Of a DNA stretch of 64,000 nt, positions 57,490 to 64,000 are shown piece by piece. The stretch spans positions 2,199,681 to 2,263,680 of the forward strand of contig NZ_JANFMV010000001.1 of the NCBI RefSeq assembly GCF_024385575.1, read 5' to 3'. Numbering within the stretch: the first letter of the stretch is position 1; each line of letters starts with the position of its first letter. Source of the stretch: Rhizobium sp. NRK18. Its GTDB lineage: Bacteria > Pseudomonadota > Alphaproteobacteria > Rhizobiales > Rhizobiaceae. Below the pieces are notes generated by a model that was not told the DNA's origin, did no database searches, and saw nothing but the letters and a program-made list of their open reading frames with translations. Both the position numbers and the translations under genes were made by a program.

Positions 57490-58647
57490 ATGACCATCAA
57501 ATCCGTATTGATCGCCGGCGCCGGCATTGCCGGCCTGACCGCGGCGCTCGCAATGGCGCGCGCCGGCATTTCCTCGCGCATCATCGAGCAGGCAGTCGAC
57601 CTGCAGGAGGTCGGCGCAGGATTGCAGATTTCGCCAAACGCATCGCGGCTTCTGGCCGACGTCGGCGTTCTCTCGAGGCTGGAAAGCGTGTGGCTGGAAC
57701 CGGAGGCGATCAACCTGGTCTCCGGCCAGTCGCTGGCGACACTGGCAAGTGTGCCGCTAGGAGCTGCCGGTCGCCGCCGCTGGGGCGCACCCTATGGCGT
57801 TCTGCACCGCGCGACGCTGCAGAAGGCGCTTGTCGAAGCCGTGCGGGACAATACGCTGTGCCGGCTGGAGCTCGGCCATCGGCTGGAACCTGAAACGCTT
57901 GAGGCCGCGATGGCGGAGAGCGGCGCCGCCCTCCTTATCGGGGCGGATGGCGTATGGTCGCGGGTCAGAAGCCGCGTTCCCGGCGCGCCCGTGCCGCGTT
58001 TTTCCGGCAATGTCGCCTGGCGCTTCGTCGTGCCGGCCGATCAGGCGCCGGAAGTCCTGCGTCGCGATTCGGTAACCGCCCTGCTCGGACCCTCGGCGCA
58101 CCTCGTCTGCTATCCGCTGAAGGAAGCCGGCGGCTTCAACCTCGTCGCCATCACCTCCGGCATCAATCCCGGCGAAACGTGGAACGCGCCCAGCGATCCG
58201 GCCGGCCGCGCCTTGATGGAGAGCGCATTCAGGAGTTGGCACGGCACGATCCGCAAGCTCCTCGGCGACGCCGAACGGCCCGTCTTCTGGCCATTGAACG
58301 AGGTTGGCTCCGGCCGCTGGCAGAATGGCGTCGACACCGTGCTGATCGGGGATGCGGCGCATGCGATGATGCCGTTTGCCGCACAGGGGGCTGCCATGGC
58401 GATCGAGGATGCGTTCGAACTCGCCGCCCTGGTTGCCCGCCTGCAGCCGGTCCCGGCACTGGCGACCTTCGAAAGCCGCCGCCGCGAGCGGGCCACAAAA
58501 CTGTCGCGCCGGGCCGCCTTCAACAAGTTCGCCTATCACGCGACCGGTCCTGTCCGTATCGGCCGGGACCTCATCCTCTCCATGCGATCGCCGCAGTCAC
58601 TTGCCGGAGATCTCGACTGGATCTACGGCTACCGGATCGGGGGCTGA
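57490..58647 (+). CDS. FAD-dependent monooxygenase (salicylate-hydroxylase-like)
   Basis: A 385-residue class A flavoprotein monooxygenase. FAD-binding GAGIAG (10-15), the DG-type motif near LLIGADGVWSRVR (about 155-167), and the GD motif LIGDAAHAMMPFAAQG with the following A-x-x-IEDA (about 285-305) are intact. Family members hydroxylate small aromatics with NAD(P)H; the substrate here is unknown. Start at ATG 57490; a longer start at 57439 is less likely. Ends 12 nt before the metC stop, convergent. Confidence 0.9.
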   Translation: MTIKSVLIAGAGIAGLTAALAMARAGISSRIIEQAVDLQEVGAGLQISPNASRLLADVGVLSRLESVWLEPEAINLVSGQSLATLASVPLGAAGRRRWGAPYGVLHRATLQKALVEAVRDNTLCRLELGHRLEPETLEAAMAESGAALLIGADGVWSRVRSRVPGAPVPRFSGNVAWRFVVPADQAPEVLRRDSVTALLGPSAHLVCYPLKEAGGFNLVAITSGINPGETWNAPSDPAGRALMESAFRSWHGTIRKLLGDAERPVFWPLNEVGSGRWQNGVDTVLIGDAAHAMMPFAAQGAAMAIEDAFELAALVARLQPVPALATFESRRRERATKLSRRAAFNKFAYHATGPVRIGRDLILSMRSPQSLAGDLDWIYGYRIGG

Positions 58648-58659
58648 CGCCCCCGTCCC

Positions 58660-59850
58660 TCAGACCACCGCGGCTGCGGCAAGCCCCGCCTCGATGTCCT
58701 TCCTGATATCCGCGACATCTTCCAGACCGATCTGCAGGCGCAGCACCGGCCCTTCGGTCGGTGCCTTGCGGATCGTGCGGTCGGAGAGGTTGACGTGCAC
58801 GGCGAGGCTTTCGAAGCCGCCCCAGGAATAGCCGAGGCCGAACAGCCGCAGGGCATCGAGGAAGGCATGCGCCTTGGCCTTGAAGCGGGCGGGGTCGCCG
58901 GCGGCCAGAACGATGGAGAAGATGCCGCTGGCGCCGGTGAAGTCCCGCTTCCAGATCTCATGGCCGGGGAAGCTTTCGAGCGCCGGATGGAGCACCCGCG
59001 CCACGTCGTCGCGCGTCTCCAGCCAGCGGGCAAGCTCCAATGCGCTGTCCTGGTGGCGTTCGAGGCGAATGCCCATGGTGCGTAGCCCGCGCAGGATCTG
59101 GTAGGCATCGTCGGGCGCGGCGCACATGCCGAGCGTGAAGTTGCCGTCCCAGAGACGGGGCCAGCATTCCTTGTTGGCTGAAACCGTGCCGAAGAGCACG
59201 TCGGAATGGCCGGACGGATACTTGGTCGCGGCATGGATTGAAATGTCGACACCATGGTCGAGCGGACGGAAGAAGAGCGGCGTGGCCCAGGTGTTGTCCA
59301 TCGTCACGACAGCACCGTGGCGGTGGGCGACGGCTGAAATCGCGCCGATATCCTGCATCTCGAACGTGTTGGAGCCCGGCGCCTCGGTGTGGACGAGCTT
59401 CGTGTTCGGGCGCATCAGGGTTTCGATGCCGGCGCCGATTTCCGGGTCGTAATATTCGGCCTCGATGCCCAGACGCTTCAGCATGGTGTCGCAGAAGTGG
59501 CGGGTCGGACCGTAGACCGAATCAACGATCAGGGCGTGATCGCCGGAAGAGAGGAAGGCGAGGAACGGAACCGTGACGGCGGCAAGGCCGGACGGCAGCA
59601 GGATCGTCCCCTCGGAGCCTTCCAGCGCGTTGATCGCATCGGCCAGCGCATCGGAGGTCGGTGTGCCGCGCGTGCCGTAGGAATATTTCTGTCCGCGCGT
59701 CTCCATGGTGTGCGCATCGGGAAACAGGACCGTCGAGGCGTGGACGACCGGCGGATTGACGAATCCATGAAACTCGCGCGGATTGTTTCCGCTGTGCGCC
59801 AGGCGGGTGTTGATGCCGGCACCATCCAGCTTTGACTTCATATCGTTCAT
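58660..59850 (-). CDS. metC: Cystathionine beta-lyase MetC
   Basis: PLP enzyme cleaving cystathionine to homocysteine, ammonia and pyruvate in methionine synthesis. The 396 residues have the Cys/Met-metabolism fold, with SYGTRGTPTSDALADAI near residue 57, PSGLAAVT, DNTWATP, the PLP lysine K210 in HAATKYPSGHSD and the C-terminal SWGGFESLA. The assignment as beta- rather than gamma-lyase rests on the YxYGTRGTPT and SWGG(F/Y)ES motifs. Divergent from aapJ; the metC-aapJQMP arrangement was described in Rhizobium leguminosarum. Start ATG 59850 or the ATG three codons later. Confidence 0.94.
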   Translation of the reverse strand: MNDMKSKLDGAGINTRLAHSGNNPREFHGFVNPPVVHASTVLFPDAHTMETRGQKYSYGTRGTPTSDALADAINALEGSEGTILLPSGLAAVTVPFLAFLSSGDHALIVDSVYGPTRHFCDTMLKRLGIEAEYYDPEIGAGIETLMRPNTKLVHTEAPGSNTFEMQDIGAISAVAHRHGAVVTMDNTWATPLFFRPLDHGVDISIHAATKYPSGHSDVLFGTVSANKECWPRLWDGNFTLGMCAAPDDAYQILRGLRTMGIRLERHQDSALELARWLETRDDVARVLHPALESFPGHEIWKRDFTGASGIFSIVLAAGDPARFKAKAHAFLDALRLFGLGYSWGGFESLAVHVNLSDRTIRKAPTEGPVLRLQIGLEDVADIRKDIEAGLAAAAVV

Positions 59851-60233
59851 CGGGGTCTGCCTATCATAGAAAAACTGTGGATACGGGGAGGATGTCGATG
59901 TCAGACATGGCCCGGATGGACAGTCCCGTCAAGCGCGAGATGTCCCGGTAAACTGCCGTAACGTCAGATGGGCTGGAATGGCCGACTTGTCACTTTTTTA
60001 TGCAGCAAACTGCCTCATTTGACGGTTTCTGCCTGTTTTGCCGCCTGTTTTTACCAAAAGCCGCAATTGCGAAGGCGAAATATTAGATAAGGGTTGACCC
60101 TCAGCATTTTTTGCGACTGTGATAGCGGTACTCGCACCGGGAGGTTTCGCGAGACGTGCGGGGCTGGTCTGAAAACGGATCGGCCTTGCGCCAAACAGTC
60201 TTAAGACAACAGACAAACATAAGGTTGGGAAAA
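59851..60233 (+). promoter_or_regulatory. metC-aapJ divergent control region
   Basis: 383 nt without a gene that I can recognise. Toward aapJ: TTGACC (60094-60099), 17-18 nt spacer and CTGTGAT (60117-60123) look like a promoter, giving a leader of about 105 nt; the region 60000-60090 is AT-rich with two polypyrimidine runs. Toward metC: TTGACG on the minus strand (59928-59933) with a weak -10. The gene's known control by nitrogen (NtrC) and amino acids would act here, but no clear sigma-54 element is visible. Confidence 0.35.
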
Positions 60234-61259
60234 ATGAAAAAGACACTTCTGTCCGCCGCTCTCGGCGCAGCAGTCTTTGGCCTCGGCGCACACGCCGCTT
60301 CTGCTACGACGCTGGACGACGTCAAGGCCAAGGGCTTCGTGCAGTGCGGTGTGAGCCAGGGTATTCCGGGCTTCTCGAACCCGAACGACAAAGGGGAATG
60401 GTCTGGTCTCGACGTTGATTATTGCCGTGGCATCGCAGCCGCCGTCTTCGGCGACGCAACCAAGGCGAAGTTCACGCCCCTCTCCAGCAAGGACCGCTTT
60501 CCGGCCCTGCAGTCCGGCGAAGTCGACGTCCTGACGCGTAACACCACCTGGACGATCAGCCGCGACACCTCGCTCGGCTTCAACTTCCGTACCGTCAACT
60601 ACTATGACGGCCAGGGCTTCATGGTGAAGAAGAGCCTCGGCGTTTCGTCCGCTCTCGAACTCTCCGGCGCCGCCGTCTGCGTTCAGACCGGCACGACGAC
60701 CGAACTCAACCTCGCCGACTACTTCAAGGCCAACGGCCTCGAGTACAAGCCGGTCGTGTTCGAAAAGGAAGCCGATGCCACCGGCGCTTATGACGCCGGC
60801 CGTTGCGACGTCTACACCACCGACCAGTCGGGCCTCTATGCCATCCGTCTGACGCTGAGCAGCCCGGACGACAACATGGTTCTGCCGGAAGTCATCTCCA
60901 AGGAGCCGCTTGGCCCGGCCGTCCGCCAGGGCGACGACCAGTGGTTCGACCTCGTCAGCTGGGTTCACTACGCCATGGTCAATGCTGAAGAACTCGGCAT
61001 CACCTCGGCCAATGTCGACGACATGAAGGCCAACGGCAGCCCGGACATCAAGCGTATCCTCGGTTCCGAAGAAGGCACCAAGATCGGTACCGATCTCGGC
61101 GTCTCCAACGACTGGGCCTACAACATCATCAAGCAGGTCGGTAACTACGGTGAAGTCTTCGCCCGCAACGTCGGTCCGGAAACGCCCCTGAAGATCGACC
61201 GCGGCATCAACGCACTGTGGACCAAGGGCGGCCTGCAGTACGCTCCGCCGATCCGCTAA
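60234..61259 (+). CDS. aapJ: General amino acid ABC transporter, periplasmic binding protein AapJ
   Basis: Periplasmic solute-binding protein of the Aap system, which imports a wide range of L-amino acids in rhizobia. The 341 residues start with a signal peptide cleaved after Ala-Ser-Ala (residue 24). The amino acid binding fold has VKAKGFVQCGVSQG, LDVDYCRGIAAAVF, and RCDVYTTDQSGLYAIR with the conserved acidic residues of the ligand site. ATG at 60234 is chosen over longer frames because the signal peptide begins there. A stable stem-loop follows and would favour AapJ over the permeases. Confidence 0.97.
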   Translation: MKKTLLSAALGAAVFGLGAHAASATTLDDVKAKGFVQCGVSQGIPGFSNPNDKGEWSGLDVDYCRGIAAAVFGDATKAKFTPLSSKDRFPALQSGEVDVLTRNTTWTISRDTSLGFNFRTVNYYDGQGFMVKKSLGVSSALELSGAAVCVQTGTTTELNLADYFKANGLEYKPVVFEKEADATGAYDAGRCDVYTTDQSGLYAIRLTLSSPDDNMVLPEVISKEPLGPAVRQGDDQWFDLVSWVHYAMVNAEELGITSANVDDMKANGSPDIKRILGSEEGTKIGTDLGVSNDWAYNIIKQVGNYGEVFARNVGPETPLKIDRGINALWTKGGLQYAPPIR

Positions 61260-61283
61260 GACAAGTTCATTACTGACTTGATG

Positions 61284-61313
61284 TGGGGAGGCAGTGGCAA
61301 CGCTGCCTCCCCA
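61284..61313 (+). other. Stem-loop between aapJ and aapQ
   Basis: TGGGGAGGCAG (61284-61294) and CTGCCTCCCCA (61303-61313) pair perfectly over an 8-nt loop, 24 nt after the aapJ stop. No T-run follows. Such elements downstream of binding-protein genes protect the 3' end of the mRNA or attenuate read-through, giving excess binding protein over permease. Confidence 0.75.
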
Positions 61314-61374
61314 TGTGCAACCCCGCAAGGGCAATGAAGACTCCCGCAAAGGGAGAATAAGGGGAAAAGGCAAA

Positions 61375-62571
61375 ATGGCTGACCATGCGTTAAGCTCGCC
61401 AAACGCCGGATCCAGCAGTGGCACGTCACTCATCTACGACCCGAAAGTCCGTGGGATTTTCTATCAGGTCGTCACCGTCGCCTTGCTGGTCCTTTTCGTC
61501 TGGACCGTGACGAACAACACCATTCACAATCTTCAGAAAGCCAACATCGCCTCAGGTTTCGGCTTCCTGAACGGCCGCGCCGGTTTCGATATCGGCCAGC
61601 ACCTGATCGCATATTCCAGCGACTCGACCTATGGCCGGGCGCTCGTCGTCGGCATCCTCAACACCCTCCAGGTCGCGGTTTTCGGCATCGTCACTGCCTC
61701 GATCATCGGCTTCCTGGTCGGCATCGGTCGGCTGTCCCACAACTGGCTGATCGCTAAGATCTGCCAGGTCTATGTGGAAATCTTCCGCAACATCCCGCCG
61801 CTCCTCGTCATCTTCTTCTGGTACAAGGGCGTGCTGGCGATCCTTCCGCAGCCGAAGGATGCCATCAAGCTTCCCTTCGACATCTTCCTCAGCAACCGCG
61901 GGTTTGCCTATCCCAAGGCGATCTTCGGCGAAGGCATGTTGTTCGTGCTCGCGGCCTTCGTGATCGGCATCATCGCCGCGATCGTCGTCTCCCGCTGGGC
62001 GACCAAGCGGCAGATGGCGACCGGACAGCAGTTTCCGAAGGGTTGGGCCAGCCTGGGCCTGATCATCGGCCTGCCGATCCTGGTCTTCCTCGTCATGGGC
62101 ATGCCGGTCACCTTCGACATTCCCGTCGCCGGCCGCTTCAACCTCCAGGGCGGATCGCTGATCGGTCCGGAGTTCATGTCGCTCTACCTGGCGCTTTCCT
62201 TCTACACGGCAGCCTTCATCGCGGAAATCGTCCGCGGCGGCATCAAGGCGGTCGCCAAGGGCCAGACGGAAGCCGCCAATGCACTTGGCTTAAGGTCCGG
62301 CGTCACCACGCGGCTGATCATCATCCCGCAGGCGCTCCGGATCATCATTCCGCCGCTGACCAGCCAGTACCTGAACCTCACCAAGAACTCCTCGCTCGCC
62401 GTCGCCGTCGGCTTCGCCGACGTGGTGGCCGTCGGTGGGACGATGCTGAACCAGACCGGCCAGGCCGTCGAAATCGTCGGACTGTGGCTGTTGATCTACC
62501 TGTCGATGTCCATCAGCACGGCGATGTTCATGAACTGGTTCAACGCCAAGATGGCACTGGTCGAGAGGTAA
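61375..62571 (+). CDS. aapQ: General amino acid ABC transporter permease AapQ
   Basis: First inner-membrane permease subunit of Aap, 398 residues from ATG 61375 (behind AAGGGGAAAAGG). A long N-terminal hydrophilic/hydrophobic extension with one helix is followed by the permease core with helices and the EAA-type loop [22 protein letters not shown] (residues about 300-322) that meets the ATPase. The length, greater than that of HisQ/M, is typical of AapQ/BztB. Ends 4 nt before aapM. Confidence 0.97.
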   Translation: MADHALSSPNAGSSSGTSLIYDPKVRGIFYQVVTVALLVLFVWTVTNNTIHNLQKANIASGFGFLNGRAGFDIGQHLIAYSSDSTYGRALVVGILNTLQVAVFGIVTASIIGFLVGIGRLSHNWLIAKICQVYVEIFRNIPPLLVIFFWYKGVLAILPQPKDAIKLPFDIFLSNRGFAYPKAIFGEGMLFVLAAFVIGIIAAIVVSRWATKRQMATGQQFPKGWASLGLIIGLPILVFLVMGMPVTFDIPVAGRFNLQGGSLIGPEFMSLYLALSFYTAAFIAEIVRGGIKAVAKGQTEAANALGLRSGVTTRLIIIPQALRIIIPPLTSQYLNLTKNSSLAVAVGFADVVAVGGTMLNQTGQAVEIVGLWLLIYLSMSISTAMFMNWFNAKMALVER

Positions 62572-62575
62572 GCAC

Positions 62576-63730
62576 ATGGCTACGAAAAACCTTGCCTACG
62601 TGCGTGGCGAAATGGCACCGGCCCAGCCGGCGCCATCCAGCGCCGTCGGCCCCATTCACTGGCTCCGCGAGAACCTGCTGGCAACGCCCAAGGACGTCGT
62701 ACTGACGATCGTCGCCCTGGCGCTGCTGGCCTACATCCTGCCGGGCATCATCGACTGGCTGCTGATCAATGCCGTCTGGACCGGCAGCGATCGTACCGCC
62801 TGCGCCACCATCGCGCAGGGCGGCGTCCTGCCGGACGGCCAGAGCGGCGCATGCTGGGCCTTCGTCGGTGCGAAATTCCAGCAGTTCATCTTCGGTCGCT
62901 ATCCGTATGTGGAGCGCTGGCGGCCGATGCTGGTCATGGCGATGTTCGTCGTGCTGCTGATCCCGATGCTGATCCCGAAGGCGCCGTACAAGGGCTGGAA
63001 CGCGTTTCTTCTCTTCCTGGTGCTGCCCTTCGTGTCGTTCTTCCTGCTGCTCGGCGGCTTCGGTCTCCCGCACGTGGAAACGCCGCTCTGGGGCGGACTG
63101 ATGATCACCCTGATCCTGTCCTTCTTCGGTATCGTTGTCTCGCTGCCGGTCGGCATCGTGCTGGCACTCGGACGACGGTCGAACATGCCCGTCATCCGGC
63201 TGCTCTGCGTCGTTTTCATCGAGGTCATCCGCGGCGTTCCGCTGATCACGGTCCTGTTCATGGCGAGCGTCATGCTGCCGCTGTTCCTGCCTGACGGCTG
63301 GACCTTCGACAAGCTCCTGCGCGCGCTCATCGGCGTGTCGCTGTTTTCGTCCGCCTATATGGCGGAAGTGATCCGCGGCGGCCTGCAGGCCATCCCGAAG
63401 GGTCAGTTCGAAGGCGCCGATTCGCTCGGGTTGAGCTACTGGCAGAAAATGCGGCTGATCATCCTGCCGCAGGCCCTCAAGCTTGTCATCCCGGGCATCG
63501 TCAACACCTTCATTGGTCTGTTCAAGGACACCTCGCTCGTCTCCATCATCGGTATGTTCGACCTGCTCGGCATCGTCACGCTGAACTTCTCGGACGCGAA
63601 CTGGGCGACCCCCGTGACGCCGATTACCGCCTTTGTCTTTGCCGGCATGGTCTACTGGATCTTCTGCTTCGGCATGTCGCGGTATTCGCAGTTCATGGAA
63701 CGTCACCTCGACACCGGTCACAAACGCTAA
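62576..63730 (+). CDS. aapM: General amino acid ABC transporter permease AapM
   Basis: Second permease subunit, 384 residues with N-terminal cytoplasmic tail, about 6-8 membrane helices and the C-terminal EAA loop ([21 protein letters not shown], about residues 283-303). The periplasmic loop between helix 1 and 2 is long, with two cysteines. Pairs with AapQ. It is followed after 21 nt by aapP. Confidence 0.97.
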   Translation: MATKNLAYVRGEMAPAQPAPSSAVGPIHWLRENLLATPKDVVLTIVALALLAYILPGIIDWLLINAVWTGSDRTACATIAQGGVLPDGQSGACWAFVGAKFQQFIFGRYPYVERWRPMLVMAMFVVLLIPMLIPKAPYKGWNAFLLFLVLPFVSFFLLLGGFGLPHVETPLWGGLMITLILSFFGIVVSLPVGIVLALGRRSNMPVIRLLCVVFIEVIRGVPLITVLFMASVMLPLFLPDGWTFDKLLRALIGVSLFSSAYMAEVIRGGLQAIPKGQFEGADSLGLSYWQKMRLIILPQALKLVIPGIVNTFIGLFKDTSLVSIIGMFDLLGIVTLNFSDANWATPVTPITAFVFAGMVYWIFCFGMSRYSQFMERHLDTGHKR

Positions 63731-63751
63731 AAACCTCAGGGGAATACTGAA

Positions 63752-64000
63752 ATGGCACAAGTTCAAACAACTGGCGCTGCCAAGCCCAAGACCGATACGG
63801 CCATCGAAATCACCGGCATGAACAAGTGGTACGGCGAGTTCCACGTGCTGCGTGACATCAATCTGAAGGTGACGTCGGGCGAACGCATCGTCATCGCCGG
63901 TCCGTCGGGCTCCGGCAAGTCGACAATGATCCGCTGCATCAATCGTCTGGAAGAGCACCAGAAGGGCAAGATCGTCGTCGACGGCATCGAGCTGACGAAC
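63752..64000 (+). CDS. aapP: General amino acid ABC transporter ATPase AapP, 5' part
   Basis: First 83 codons only; the right edge cuts the gene. The N-terminal 17 residues are a flexible lead, then the A-loop aromatic of NKWYGEFHVLRDI (Y27) that stacks on ATP, and Walker A GPSGSGKST (50-58). The remaining Walker B, LSGGQ signature and H-loop lie outside the window. Position after aapM fixes the identity; the energising subunit of the Aap importer. Confidence 0.95.
   Translation, partial: MAQVQTTGAAKPKTDTAIEITGMNKWYGEFHVLRDINLKVTSGERIVIAGPSGSGKSTMIRCINRLEEHQKGKIVVDGIELTN

Noticed and set aside
59851..59990. Possible SAM-II riboswitch upstream of metC
   Set aside because: SAM-II aptamers precede methionine genes in this class, but the leader has no pseudoknot-forming helices or the conserved loop sequences.

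Overview
This 64 kb window is GC-rich, densely coding chromosomal DNA from an alphaproteobacterium, almost certainly a member of the Rhizobiaceae (Rhizobium/Agrobacterium/Neorhizobium group). The pointers are the dusB-ntrB-ntrC-ntrY-ntrX-trkA-hfq-hflX order, a fused ispDF, a pyruvate dehydrogenase E1 beta with its own lipoyl domain, lpxI instead of lpxH, a LexA box of the alphaproteobacterial GAAC-N7-GAAC type, eipB, DUF3126, and metC divergent from an aapJQMP general amino acid transporter. Genus cannot be fixed from the sequence alone. I see no rRNA, tRNA, CRISPR array, insertion sequence or prophage.

Layout. 1-11,000 (minus strand): nitrogen regulation (dusB, ntrBC, ntrYX), potassium uptake (trkA), RNA chaperone hfq, GTPase hflX and a truncated DUF4424 gene. 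11,200-14,000: ispDF and cinA (pncC type), converging on ratA and a small P-loop kinase-like gene. 14,000-21,700 (minus): lipA, a GlsB-type membrane protein, lpdA, a YdcH protein, an SGNH hydrolase and pdhCBA, so the pyruvate dehydrogenase complex and its lipoate supply are together. 21,800-28,200: ftsB, eno, kdsA, a VOC protein, a divergent GT39-like membrane glycosyltransferase, and lexA with its own SOS operator; comEC converges on lexA. 30,900-45,600: gltA, then a long minus-strand envelope and translation block: rpsB, tsf, pyrH, frr, uppS, cdsA, rseP, bamA, lpxD, fabZ, lpxA, lpxI, lpxB. 45,600-51,200: eipB, a ridA/GDPD/DUF482 overlapping triad, a HIT protein, a parDE toxin-antitoxin pair and azlCD. 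51,300-56,100 (minus): clpA, clpS, a phasin, DUF3126 and cysE. 56,200-64,000: an alpha/beta hydrolase, a complex-I-type zinc-finger protein, a FAD monooxygenase, metC and aapJQM plus the 5' end of aapP.

How it fits together. Most of the window is core physiology: nitrogen sensing, acetyl-CoA formation and its entry into the citric acid cycle (pdh, lpd, lipA, gltA, eno), Kdo/lipid A and outer-membrane assembly (kdsA, lpx, bamA, rseP, cdsA, uppS), and N-end-rule proteolysis (clpSA). The accessory-looking items are few: parDE, the GT39 enzyme, azlCD, DUF482 and DUF4424. I do not find a convincing undescribed multi-gene system. The most useful leads are regulatory: an SD-masking hairpin before the kinase-like gene, a double LexA site, TGC-rich repeats at the phasin promoter, a palindrome before parDE, an 18-bp perfect palindrome in the bamA leader, and an NtrX that lacks the sigma-54 contact motif present in its neighbour NtrC.
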